From: Bordetella parapertussis
Lineage (GTDB): Bacteria > Pseudomonadota > Gammaproteobacteria > Burkholderiales > Burkholderiaceae_B
Reading direction: 5' to 3'
Assembly: GCA_945872285.1 (NCBI GenBank)
Contig: CAMBZR010000006.1
Coordinates: 6,915-70,914, forward strand
Length of the DNA stretch: 64,000 nt
The notes beneath the pieces are model-generated. The model searched no databases. It was not told the origin of the DNA and worked only from the letters and a program-made list of their open reading frames with translations. Each line of letters begins with the position of its first letter. The stretch's first letter is position 1. Of this stretch, positions 1 through 9,049 are shown piece after piece. Position numbers and translations under genes: made by a program.

Positions 1-999
1 GTGTTTCGCGACGGCAACCGCATCTGGTCGCGCCCGCGTGCCGACCTTGGCACGCTCTGGAGCGACGTCAGTTATCGCATCGCTATGCGGCGTGATAATC
101 CAGCCTGCGCCAAAGCGGAACTTGAGCTTTGGGCAGACGCGACAGACCCTGGTTTGTCGCCGCAAGTTCAGTTTGATCCTCAACAAGATGTTGCGGCGCC
201 TTATATTGGCATGGGTGCACGCCCACGCGTTGCCATCCTACGTGAGCAGGGATGCAACAGCCAAGTTGAAATGGCCTGGGCCTTTGATAAAGCTGGCTTC
301 GAAGCGGTTGACGTACACATGACTGATCTTCAGTCGGGCGCGGCAGACTTATCTAGTTTTAAAGGCCTGGTGGCTGTGGGCGGTTTTAGTTATGGCGACA
401 CGCTTGGTGCGGGCGAGGGCTGGGCGCGCAGCATTTTGTTCAACACGCAATTGTCTGATCAGTTTGCACAATACTTTGCGCGTACAGATACCTTTGGTTT
501 GGGTGTGTGCAATGGTTGCCAGATGATGGCGGCCTTAGCAACGATGATCCCAGGTGCTGAACACTGGCCGCGCTTTACCCGCAACCAGTCTGAAAAATAC
601 GAAGCACGCTTTTCGTTGGTCGAAGTGCTTAAATCACCCTCGTTGTTCTTTAAAGGGATGGCTGGCGCAACCATTCCCGTGGCCGTGGCCCATGGTGAGG
701 GCTTTGCAAACTTTAGTCGTCAAGGTAATCCACAAGCCGCACTTGCTGCACTACGCTTCGTCGATCACAAAGGTCAGGCCACCGAAGCGTACCCCTTTAA
801 TCCAAACGGCAGCCCAGCGGGCCTCACGTCCGTCACGACAGCCGATGGGCGCTTTACGGTGTTGATGCCGCATCCCGAGCGCGTCACCCGCAATGTGATG
901 ATGTCGTGGGCGCCGCCTAGCTGGGGGCCAAACGACACAAAAGGTGCCTACACCCCGTGGATGCGGTTCTTCCAAAACGCACGAGTAGCAATCGCTTAG
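1..999 (+). CDS. purL: Phosphoribosylformylglycinamidine synthase, C-terminal part (partial)
   Basis: This is the 3' end of the large PurL that converts FGAR to FGAM in purine synthesis. The visible 332 residues hold the tail of the synthetase region and a class I glutamine amidotransferase domain. The nucleophile lies in GVCNGC (Cys about residue 170 of the visible part) and the His/Glu of the triad lie in PHPER near the end. The reading frame is open from the first base, so the gene starts upstream and the GTG at position 1 is internal. It ends facing a thioesterase gene, with a strong hairpin between them. Identity is secure from the domain motifs. Confidence 0.95.
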   Translation: MFRDGNRIWSRPRADLGTLWSDVSYRIAMRRDNPACAKAELELWADATDPGLSPQVQFDPQQDVAAPYIGMGARPRVAILREQGCNSQVEMAWAFDKAGFEAVDVHMTDLQSGAADLSSFKGLVAVGGFSYGDTLGAGEGWARSILFNTQLSDQFAQYFARTDTFGLGVCNGCQMMAALATMIPGAEHWPRFTRNQSEKYEARFSLVEVLKSPSLFFKGMAGATIPVAVAHGEGFANFSRQGNPQAALAALRFVDHKGQATEAYPFNPNGSPAGLTSVTTADGRFTVLMPHPERVTRNVMMSWAPPSWGPNDTKGAYTPWMRFFQNARVAIA

Positions 1000-1013
1000 G
1001 GGCAGCGTGTCAG

Positions 1014-1044
1014 GCGATCCGACCCTAAAAGGGTCGCGGATCGC
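1014..1044. terminator. Bidirectional hairpin between convergent genes
   Basis: The arms GCGATCC-GACCC (1014-1025) and GGGTC-GC-GGATCGC (1031-1044) pair over 12 base pairs with a two-base bulge and a five-base loop. It lies in the short gap between the stop of purL and the stop of the convergent thioesterase gene. No clear T-tract follows on the plus strand. A shared transcription stop is an inference from position and stem strength. Confidence 0.6.
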
Positions 1045-1053
1045 GCGAATGGC

Positions 1054-1599
1054 TTACTTTTCAGCGTGAGTCACGATCAGGCAGGTTGTTGTGGCGTGGG
1101 CATAAAGTTTGCCATCTGGGCCCACAATGCGCCCCTCTGCCGTGGCGATTTGGCGGCCCACCTGGATGATCTTGCCAATCGCTCGCACCCGGGCGCCAGC
1201 CGTAGGCACAATGGCGCGCGTCATTTTTACGCTTAGATCCAACGTTGTATAGCCCGTGCCAACGGGCAACATGGTGTGGATGGCGTTGCCGACTGCGCCG
1301 TCCAAAATACTGGCAAACCAACCCCCGTGTACCGACCCCTGAACGTTCATGACACTTTCAGTGGGGTTTCCTTGCAGCGTGGCTTGCCCTGGTTCGAGCG
1401 CAACAAGCATGTAGCCGCAGGTGGCAGCCATCGGGCCATTGGGCAGTTCACCATGCATCACCGCTTGCATCAGTTCCATGCCCGTCATGCTTGCGGTTTT
1501 TGACTTGTCTAGCAGCCCAACCAGGCGCCCGTTTGGCATACTGGCCAGTAGTTTTTGTTCGTCTTCTAGCCATTGAGCAAGAGTATTTTCAGGGGTCAT
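1054..1599 (-). CDS. PaaI-family hotdog thioesterase
   Basis: A 181-residue single hotdog-fold protein of the PaaI/YbgC acyl-CoA thioesterase superfamily. The typical helix segment VHGGWFASILDGAVGNAI, with its HGG and the acidic residue further on, is present at about residues 90-107. Beta strands of the fold follow (TTLDLSVKMTRAIVP and ATAEGRIVGPDGKLYAHAT). About 70 N-terminal residues come before the core, longer than in minimal PaaI proteins. The substrate cannot be told from sequence. It is divergent from guaB and shares a roughly 150-base upstream region with it. Confidence 0.8.
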   Translation of the reverse strand: MTPENTLAQWLEDEQKLLASMPNGRLVGLLDKSKTASMTGMELMQAVMHGELPNGPMAATCGYMLVALEPGQATLQGNPTESVMNVQGSVHGGWFASILDGAVGNAIHTMLPVGTGYTTLDLSVKMTRAIVPTAGARVRAIGKIIQVGRQIATAEGRIVGPDGKLYAHATTTCLIVTHAEK

Positions 1600-1653
1600 G
1601 AGTCAAAGTCTTAAGGAGTTTTGGTCGTTTTCGGTCAAAAGCTGAGCAAATGA

Positions 1654-3213
<1,560 letters not shown>

Positions 3214-3251
3214 CTTGTAACAGCTATTCAGTATCAAGCTTTGATTTTCTG

Positions 3252-3280
3252 CACCGGTCTCGTGGCCGGTGTCTTTCATT
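3252..3280 (+). terminator. Hairpin between guaB and guaA
   Basis: CACCGG (3252-3257) pairs with CCGGTG (3266-3271) around an eight-base loop, followed by a short T-rich run (TCTTTCATT). The stem is short and the T-run broken, so it could act as a weak terminator or a processing site that sets the guaB to guaA ratio. Confidence 0.5.
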
Positions 3281-3306
3281 TAGATATTTACACAGGTTAA
3301 TCCTTC

Positions 3307-4899
3307 ATGCACCAGCGTATTTTGATTCTTGATTACGGCTCACAAGTGACCCAGTTGATTGCGCGTCGTGTGCGCGAGGCTGGCGTGTATTGTGAACTTC
3401 ATCCAGGCGATGTCTCGGCCGAGTTTTTACAGAATCAGTTGTTGCAGGGTTTAAAAGGCATCATTTTGTCGGGCAGTCATGCCTCGGCCTATGATGAATC
3501 ATCCCTTAAAGTACCTGCCGAAGTTTTTAGTGCGGGGGTGCCGGTACTAGGGATTTGTTATGGCATGCAGGCCATGGCGCAACAGCTTGGCGGCGAGGTC
3601 AGTTACGCCGACCACCGTGAATTCGGCTATGCCGAAGTGCGCGCGCGCGGCCACACACGGTTGCTGATAGATATCGACGACTTCACCACGCCCGAAGGGC
3701 ATGGGATGCTCAAAGTCTGGATGAGTCACGGTGATCAAGTGACGCGTTTGCCTGAAGGTTTCAAAGTGATGGCCTCGACCGCGTCATGCCCGATTGCTGG
3801 CATGGCTGACGAGGCCCGCAGGTTTTATGCGGTGCAGTTTCATCCTGAAGTCACACACACAGTGAAAGGCCAAGCCTTGCTCGAGCGCTTTGTGCACGAG
3901 ATCTGCGAGTGCCAGGGCGATTGGACCATGCCCAATTATGTTGACGAAGCGATTGCACGTATCCGTCAACAGGTCGGCACTGATGAGGTGATTTTGGGCT
4001 TGTCGGGTGGCGTTGATTCATCTGTCGCTGCAGCGTTAATTCACAAGGCGATTGGCGACCGCCTAACGTGCGTGTTTGTTGATCACGGTTTGCTGCGCTT
4101 AGATGAAGGCAAGCAGGTGATGGAAACCTTTGCTCAAAACATGGGCGTGCGTATTATTCATGTTGACGCCACCGAGCAATTTATGGGCAAACTTGCAGGG
4201 GTGTCTGACCCCGAAGCCAAGCGCAAGATTATTGGTCGTGAGTTTGTTGAAGTGTTTCAGGTTGAGGCGGGCAAACTCAAACAAGCTAAGTGGCTTGCAC
4301 AAGGCACGATCTATCCTGATGTGATTGAATCAGCCGGTGCAAAAACGGGCAAAGCCATGGCGATCAAGTCGCATCACAATGTGGGTGGCTTACCCGATAC
4401 CTTGAATTTGAAATTACTCGAGCCCTTGCGTGAGTTGTTCAAAGACGAGGTGCGCAAACTAGGGGTAGCCTTAGGCTTGCCACACGGCATGGTGTATCGC
4501 CATCCGTTTCCGGGCCCCGGCTTAGGTGTGCGCATCTTGGGTGCCGTCACAACAGAATTTGCAGATCTGCTGCGCCGCGCCGACGCGATCTTTATCGAAG
4601 AACTTCGCAACACCATCGACCCAGAAACTAAACAAAGCTGGTACGACTTAACCTCGCAAGCGTTTGCCGTGTTCTTGCCTGTTAAGTCAGTGGGTGTGAT
4701 GGGTGACGGTCGCACCTACGACTATGTGGTGGCGCTGCGCGCTGTTCAAACGTCAGATTTTATGACTGCAGATTGGGCGCCGTTACCTTACCCCCTGTTA
4801 GGCAAAGTTTCGTCGCGCATTATCAACGAGGTACGCGGCATTAACCGCGTGGTGTACGACGTGTCTAGTAAGCCGCCCGCGACTATTGAGTGGGAGTGA
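3307..4899 (+). CDS. guaA: GMP synthase (glutamine-hydrolysing)
   Basis: It aminates XMP to GMP using ATP and glutamine. The 530 residues comprise an N-terminal class I amidotransferase (Cys84 in GICYGMQ; His179 and Glu181 in FHPEVTHT), the ATP pyrophosphatase with the PP-loop LSGGVDSS at about 231-238, and the C-terminal dimerisation domain ending in TIEWE. Its last 148 bases have a second, diverged version at 8896-9042. The 3' end of guaA is a known integration site for genomic islands. The current gene end was therefore probably supplied by an incoming element, with the older end pushed 4.1 kb downstream. The protein itself appears intact. Confidence 0.97.
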   Translation: MHQRILILDYGSQVTQLIARRVREAGVYCELHPGDVSAEFLQNQLLQGLKGIILSGSHASAYDESSLKVPAEVFSAGVPVLGICYGMQAMAQQLGGEVSYADHREFGYAEVRARGHTRLLIDIDDFTTPEGHGMLKVWMSHGDQVTRLPEGFKVMASTASCPIAGMADEARRFYAVQFHPEVTHTVKGQALLERFVHEICECQGDWTMPNYVDEAIARIRQQVGTDEVILGLSGGVDSSVAAALIHKAIGDRLTCVFVDHGLLRLDEGKQVMETFAQNMGVRIIHVDATEQFMGKLAGVSDPEAKRKIIGREFVEVFQVEAGKLKQAKWLAQGTIYPDVIESAGAKTGKAMAIKSHHNVGGLPDTLNLKLLEPLRELFKDEVRKLGVALGLPHGMVYRHPFPGPGLGVRILGAVTTEFADLLRRADAIFIEELRNTIDPETKQSWYDLTSQAFAVFLPVKSVGVMGDGRTYDYVVALRAVQTSDFMTADWAPLPYPLLGKVSSRIINEVRGINRVVYDVSSKPPATIEWE

Positions 4900-4950
4900 C
4901 TTTTGTAACGTAAGTTGTTGATTTATATAGGTTTTCAACTTACACAAAAG
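4900..4950 (+). terminator. Long hairpin directly after guaA
   Basis: CTTTTGT (4900-4906) pairs with ACAAAAG (4944-4950), and GTAAGTTG (4910-4917) pairs with CAACTTAC (4936-4943), leaving a three-base bulge and an AT-rich loop. It starts at the last base of the guaA stop codon. It could terminate guaA or be part of the attachment-site arm region of the former island. The copy of the guaA end at 9042 is not followed by it, so it belongs to the island side. Confidence 0.5.
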
Positions 4951-5023
4951 TTTCACGCAATACGCTAAGTCGTTGCTTTTAAACGCTTTTGGGTTTACAG
5001 TTACACAAAGAGTCGCACAGCGT

Positions 5024-5137
5024 TGCGTCAGCGTTAGGGTGTTGCAAAGCATTGCCCGTCACGCGAATATCTCAACTACACAGGCATACATTGACGTAAA
5101 TGACGCAATGAAACGCAAAGCGATAGAGTTGATTTAA
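5024..5137 (+). pseudogene. Tyrosine integrase, C-terminal remnant 1
   Basis: Read in frame to the TAA at 5135-5137, this encodes SVRVLQSIARHANISTTQ followed by AYIDVNDAMKRKAIELI. This is the end of a phage/island-type tyrosine recombinase: the H-A-x-I-S-T-T-Q segment, then the catalytic Tyr of YIDVN. The rest of the integrase is missing; the frame stays open further upstream but is not integrase-like. It lies 125 bases after guaA, where island integrases often sit. A second tail with 99 of 108 identical bases lies at 6310-6417. Confidence 0.75.
5030..5137 (+). repeat. 108-bp direct repeat, copy 1 (integrase tail)
   Basis: It matches 6310-6417 at 99 of 108 positions by direct comparison. Eight of the nine differences are synonymous in the integrase frame and the ninth is Ile to Val. 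The two copies flank the interrupted hydrolase gene. Confidence 0.85.
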
Positions 5138-5140
5138 TCT

Positions 5141-6229
5141 TTATTTGAATGAACTTAAGAAATTTAGCATTTGAGTTCTTACTGTTTGAGTGACTTCAAT
5201 CTCTGAGCAGAAGTCAGCTTTAGGTGCACCGATGCAATTTCCTGTGGCTGCATCACGCCCACCTGATGCCTTGCACCAGTGTGGATTATTGCTGTACCAG
5301 CAATTGTTAACTGGTTTTTCTGGAGGTGTTTCCGAGTCAAAAGCATGAGTGGTATTCGCTAGTCTTAAATGCTGATGTACCCATTTGACGATATTTGGGT
5401 TGCAAGAATTAATGTCAGTGGCACTACCGGCTGGCTCTAGTTCGGCCGTAATTAAAAGCACTGACGCATAAAATGGGCCTAATCTCGGATTTAAATTTTG
5501 GGAGGCGTTCACGCCGTGATTACCTGGAGTACGTTGCCAACTTCAACAAGCAGGATATATCGAAACTCCAGCACGAAATAAATCTTTATGTTTTTCTGTA
5601 GTTGACTTTTCATCTGTAAAGGCTCGTAAAACGCTCCAGCCACCTTGACTACCGCCGATTAAAAATATACGGCTTGCATCAACTTGCGGTTGCTCCCGCA
5701 GCCATCGAGCTGCCGCAAATGCATCCCTTGCACGAGTATTGGCTCCTAGTGTCGAAAAAGCTGCACCGTGTTCGCTGACACTTGCTTCAATTCTACGCCA
5801 GTTTGCTATAAAACCTCGACTCCAAAAACTGTCAAGAACTAGAACATTAAATCCTTGAGCAAGGAACCACCGCGCATGCCCGTAGTCTGTTGCGCCTGGC
5901 CCACCAACTCCGCCATGCTGTATTACAAGTGTTGGATGTTTCCCGTTTTGATTGTTCGGGTTCCAGCTGGCAAGAAGCTTTCCAGATTTTTTTTCGCTCC
6001 AATCTGGAATTAGAGGTATATGTTGGGCGAGTCCAAAACGTATAACCTGTTCATTTAAGCCTTTGTTGCCAAATTTGAGTCTCTTAACCTCTTCTGTATT
6101 GGGGGGCTCAATGCGAGTTATAGGAGGTGGCTCGTCATAATCACTGCCCCAAAATGCATTGACAATATGCGGAGCGCATAAAAAATATGTAATAAAAAAA
6201 CATATTGATGTGATTCGAAAATATTTCAT
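5141..6229 (-). pseudogene. Secreted alpha/beta hydrolase (dienelactone hydrolase-like), interrupted by an in-frame TGA
   Basis: One 363-codon frame from the ATG at 6229 is split only by a TGA at codon 229 (5543-5545). Both halves are in the same frame and continue one fold. The N-terminal half has a signal peptide (KYFRITSICFFITYFLCAP), the oxyanion region VIQHGGVGGPG and the nucleophile elbow GGSQGGW. The C-terminal half has the strand VLLITAELEPAG and a likely catalytic His in NTTHAFD. The gene is AT-rich compared with the chromosome and lies between two integrase tails, so it is island cargo. Whether the TGA is a true nonsense mutation or a sequence error cannot be decided here. The substrate is unknown. 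Confidence 0.7.
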
Positions 6230-6300
6230 CGCATTACGAATTTTAGGTTGTGTTATAAATTTTTTGTTATAACTAAAGACGAGGCAGTTTGGTGTTGTAA

Positions 6301-6417
6301 ATAGGTGATAGCGTTAGAGTCTTGCAAAGCATCGCGAGGCACGCGAATATCTCAACTACACAGGCATACATTGACGTAAATGACGCAATGAAACGCAAGG
6401 CGATTGAGTTGGTTTAA
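6301..6417 (+). pseudogene. Tyrosine integrase, C-terminal remnant 2
   Basis: The frame opens after a TAA at 6298-6300 and reads IGDSVRVLQSIARHANIS, then TTQAYIDVNDAMKRKAIELV to the TAA at 6415-6417. It has the same integrase end as remnant 1, including the catalytic Tyr. Similarity to remnant 1 begins at about the same codon (SVRV) in both. The mainly synonymous differences suggest these are tails of two related, once-functional integrases and not copies of a dead fragment. Confidence 0.75.
6310..6417 (+). repeat. 108-bp direct repeat, copy 2 (integrase tail)
   Basis: Partner of 5030-5137, with nine mismatches over 108 bases. It ends where the minus-strand fragment at 6414-6610 ends. Confidence 0.85.
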
Positions 6418-6610
6418 GGCGAATCATTCCAGCCAGATTTGAAGAGTGATACTGCCCTTGATTCAAACTCTTTAATTGTAATATCTATTTGGCTGATATA
6501 TGTATCAGCGGCTTTTGAAAATTTAGGAAATGATTTATAAAGTTTTGCATTTCCTATGTCTTTTTCAATCATAAACTGGTTAAAGTTTTCACTATTTTGC
6601 AAGTCTTTTT
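6414..6610 (-). pseudogene. Unrecognised AT-rich gene fragment cut by the IS element
   Basis: An open frame reads QKDLQNSENFNQFMIEKDIG and onward to KSGWNDSP. Its apparent start codon (GTG at 6635) lies inside the IS terminal repeat, so the natural 5' end was removed or replaced by the insertion. An internal ATG (MIEKDIGN) is possible but short. The protein is mixed alpha/charged with no motif I recognise. Base composition is AT-rich, like the neighbouring island genes. It may be the end of a larger island gene. Confidence 0.35.
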
Positions 6611-6644
6611 GAATCGCTACTAGTTTTATAGACACTTCTTAGCC
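6611..6644 (+). repeat. IS terminal inverted repeat, left
   Basis: It pairs with 7806-7839 on the opposite strand. The shared blocks are GAATCGCTA and TAGACACT. The left repeat ends 28 bases before the orfA start codon. Confidence 0.7.
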
Positions 6645-6671
6645 TAACATTTAGGCAATAAAGGAGGCGTC

Positions 6672-6950
6672 ATGAGTAGGAAACGATTTACCGAGGAATT
6701 CAAGATAGAGGCGGTTCGGCAGATTACCGAACGCGGTTTTGCAGTCAGGGACGTTGGAGACCGACTGGGGGTATCTCCGCATAGTTTGTACACTTGGATT
6801 AAGCAATACGGCATCCCTGCCGAGAAGCGAGTGCAGCAACAAGATCAGAGCGCGGAAGTCAAACGCCTGCAGGCGCAGCTCAAGCGAGTCACAGAGGAGC
6901 GCGACATCCTAAAAAAGGCCGCAGCGTACTTTGCCAAGGAATCCGGGTGA
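6672..6950 (+). CDS. IS3-family transposase OrfA
   Basis: A 92-residue OrfA with the N-terminal helix-turn-helix of the transposase_8 family (KRFTEEFKIEAVRQI ... LGVSPHSLYTWIKQYG). A leucine-zipper-like coiled coil follows (VKRLQAQLKRVTEERDILKKA). It binds the IS ends and is joined to OrfB by frameshifting. The ATG at 6672 follows an AAAGGAGG ribosome site. It is intact. Confidence 0.92.
   Translation: MSRKRFTEEFKIEAVRQITERGFAVRDVGDRLGVSPHSLYTWIKQYGIPAEKRVQQQDQSAEVKRLQAQLKRVTEERDILKKAAAYFAKESG
6911..6917 (+). promoter_or_regulatory. Programmed -1 frameshift site (A AAA AAG)
   Basis: In the OrfA frame the codons are ctA AAA AAG, the classic slippery heptamer in the correct phase. After a -1 slip the frame runs open through 6947 into OrfB. 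This matches the known way IS3 elements make the OrfAB transposase. A downstream stimulatory structure was not worked out. Confidence 0.75.
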
Positions 6951-7825
6951 GGTACGCATTCATCAGAGACCATGAGAGTCAGTATGCCGTGCGTACGATG
7001 TGCCGTGTCATGAAGGTACATCCAAGCGGTTTTTACGCCTGGAGGCACGTGCCGGAGTCTGCGCGTACGATCGAGAACCGTAGGCTTTTGGGTCAGATCA
7101 AGCAATGCTGGATTCAAAGCGGTACGGTGTACGGCTATCGCAAAATCTCTGATGATTTGCAAGATATGGGTGAGCGCTGTGGGGAGCAACGCGTCCGTCG
7201 GCTGATGAAGGCGAATGGGCTGCGTTCGCATACAGGGTATCGACGCAAACCTCGGCACTTGAGTGGTCGGCCCGCGAGCGTTGCGCCCAACCATCTGGCA
7301 CGCCAGTTTGATGTTCAAACACCTAACGAGGTATGGGTGACCGATATCACCTATATACGTACACACGAGGGTTGGCTATATCTCGCGGTTGTTCTAGATC
7401 TATTTTCTAGGCAGATCGTTGGTTGGTCGATGCAGAGCAGGATGGACAAGGAGCTCGTACTTAGCGCGTTACTCATGGCGATATGGAAGCGCAAGCCGAA
7501 TCAATCCGTCATGGTTCACTCCGACCAGGGCAGTCAATTCTCGAGCTATGAATGGCAAGGATTCTTGAAAGAGCACAACCTGGTTGCTAGCATGAGTCGG
7601 CGCGGAAACTGTCATGACAATGCGGTTGTCGAGAGCTTTTTCCAACTACTCAAACGCGAGCGAATTAAACGCCGTACATATTTGAATCGCGAGCAAGCTC
7701 GTCAGGATGTCTTTGACTACATAGAAATGTTTTACAACCCGATTCGTCGTCACAGCCATAACGACGGCTTATCACCAGTAAAATACGAACAGCAGTTCAA
7801 CCAGAGGTTAGCGAGTGTCTACTAA
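6947..7825 (+). CDS. IS3-family transposase OrfB (DDE integrase core)
   Basis: A 292-residue OrfB with the rve catalytic core. The three acidic residues lie in WVTDITY, VHSDQGSQF and NAVVESFFQLLK (D, D, E with the K of the last motif). The HTH_21 region sits N-terminally (YGYRKISDDL ... RVRRLMKANGL). It overlaps OrfA by four bases and is most likely made as an OrfAB fusion; the GTG at 6947 could also start it alone. Its last codons form part of the right terminal repeat. It is complete. Confidence 0.93.
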   Translation: MRYAFIRDHESQYAVRTMCRVMKVHPSGFYAWRHVPESARTIENRRLLGQIKQCWIQSGTVYGYRKISDDLQDMGERCGEQRVRRLMKANGLRSHTGYRRKPRHLSGRPASVAPNHLARQFDVQTPNEVWVTDITYIRTHEGWLYLAVVLDLFSRQIVGWSMQSRMDKELVLSALLMAIWKRKPNQSVMVHSDQGSQFSSYEWQGFLKEHNLVASMSRRGNCHDNAVVESFFQLLKRERIKRRTYLNREQARQDVFDYIEMFYNPIRRHSHNDGLSPVKYEQQFNQRLASVY

Positions 7826-7839
7826 ATTGTTAGCGATTC
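7806..7839 (-). repeat. IS terminal inverted repeat, right
   Basis: Inverted partner of 6611-6644. It contains the last codons and stop of orfB. Confidence 0.7.
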
Positions 7840-7867
7840 CTATCACAAATAAAAACGAGTCAAAATA

Positions 7868-8674
7868 ATGAATATACTCCTTGCAATGATCTTAATTTTT
7901 TTTCTCATCATGCTGTTTAGTGCCACGATCGCCTATCTCATCATGCGTTGGTGCTTTTCCCCCAAAAGACACGCCGAGTTGGTTCATAAATTCGATGGTA
8001 TTAATATTTCGGGATTAAACGCTGGAGCCATAGTTTTACTCTCATTGGGCATCGCTTTTGTCTTCAGTGACATCTCAAATATCCATATCCGTGCAAAGAC
8101 CTCATTATTGCAAGAGGCGGATGCGCTCCGTACACTTGGGCGTATATCACTAAATATTGAACCAGAAGTCGGAGCACCTCTCATGGAGGCAACACGTGCT
8201 TACGTTTCAGATGTTTTACAAAAAGAGTGGGCAGCGATGCAGCAAGGCAATGCGCTCTCCATTCGTCAGGGTACTCAAACCGCCCTCAAACCACTAACTG
8301 TTATGTCAGACATCGTTTACGACCCATTCAATTTTACTAAGCTTCAACCACTCACAGCTTCGCAACTCGGCAATCTTGTCGCGCGAATTCGGGAGTATCG
8401 GCTCGTCAGAATTGAAATAAGTGAATACAGAATTGGTTCTCGCGGGCTAATTCTTGCCATCCTCACGCTACTCGCTTCGACTGTCATATTATCTATGGCG
8501 ATGCTTAAAAAGCCAGCAGCTCAATATTTGTGTATTTTTTCTTTTTTTGTGGTCAGTCTATCTGCGCTGTATCTGTCTTACGCGTCTCAAAATCCTTTTG
8601 CTGGCTTGGACGCGATCAGTAATGCGCCATTGCAAGAGGCCTCTGATCGCCTCAAAGTCATGCAGTTAAATTGA
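7868..8674 (+). CDS. DUF4239 membrane protein
   Basis: A 268-residue protein with four likely membrane segments. Two are at the start (residues 2-27 and about 47-68) and two near the end (about 190-215 and 222-240). Between them is a soluble helical part with EADALRTLGRISLNIEPEVG and MEATRAYVSDVLQKEWAAM, typical of the DUF4239 (bestrophin-like) family. The family's role is unknown; channel activity is only suggested by name. It starts 28 bases after the IS right end and stands alone. It is island cargo between the IS and the displaced guaA tail. Confidence 0.75.
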   Translation: MNILLAMILIFFLIMLFSATIAYLIMRWCFSPKRHAELVHKFDGINISGLNAGAIVLLSLGIAFVFSDISNIHIRAKTSLLQEADALRTLGRISLNIEPEVGAPLMEATRAYVSDVLQKEWAAMQQGNALSIRQGTQTALKPLTVMSDIVYDPFNFTKLQPLTASQLGNLVARIREYRLVRIEISEYRIGSRGLILAILTLLASTVILSMAMLKKPAAQYLCIFSFFVVSLSALYLSYASQNPFAGLDAISNAPLQEASDRLKVMQLN

Positions 8675-8895
8675 AAATAATCAACGCACAGCGTTATGAC
8701 TCTGCCAACTTTCCCCCACATGTGTCCAAGTTTTTAACTGCACCCCCAACTGTTCAATTTTCAACCGGCGCCAACACATTACACAAAAAATAAAATACCG
8801 CTCTCCTTAATCAATACATCCAGAAATCTGCAGGATAGGTTATTCACAAAGATCTCAAACTGCGTTCAGCCTATCGAAGCCGTGTCATGCGCGCC

Positions 8896-9042
8896 TCAGA
8901 TTTCATGACCGCTGACTGGGCGCCTTTACCTTATCCATTGCTTGCTAAGGTTTCATCGCGAATCATCAACGAAGTCCGTGGCATCAACCGGGTTGTATAC
9001 GACGTATCAAGCAAACCACCCGAAACTATTAAGTGGGAGTAG
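8896..9042 (+). pseudogene. Displaced 3' end of guaA (island right boundary)
   Basis: In frame it encodes [20 protein letters not shown] and continues to KPPETIKWE with a TAG stop, i.e. the last 48 residues of GMP synthase. At protein level it differs from the active guaA end at only three places (G/A, A/E, E/K), while many third codon positions differ. Similarity stops abruptly just upstream. A gene 3' end repeated on the far side of foreign DNA is the mark of site-specific island integration; this copy is probably the original chromosomal end. The 8675-8895 stretch before it holds no recognisable gene. Confidence 0.85.
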
Positions 9043-9049
9043 AGGTCTC

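Larger units (their letters stand above)
6611..7839 (+). mobile_element. IS3-family insertion sequence (IS51-like group), about 1.23 kb
   Basis: It holds overlapping orfA and orfB in the -1 arrangement and is bounded by imperfect inverted repeats. Left is 6611-6644 starting GAATCGCTACTAG; right is 7806-7839, read inward GAATCGCTAACAA. Both continue with TAGACACT, and 25 of 34 positions match. I see no clear target duplication next to GAATCGC. The exact ends may extend a few bases because IS3 elements usually end TG...CA. Both frames are complete, so the element may still be active. Confidence 0.8.

Noticed and set aside
1..999. GTG at base 1 as the start of a short protein
   Set aside because: The product begins in the middle of PurL and the frame is open at the window edge, so the start lies upstream.
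5030..6417. The 108-bp direct repeats as ends of a composite transposon
   Set aside because: They encode an integrase C-terminus in frame and there is no transposase or terminal inverted repeat between them.
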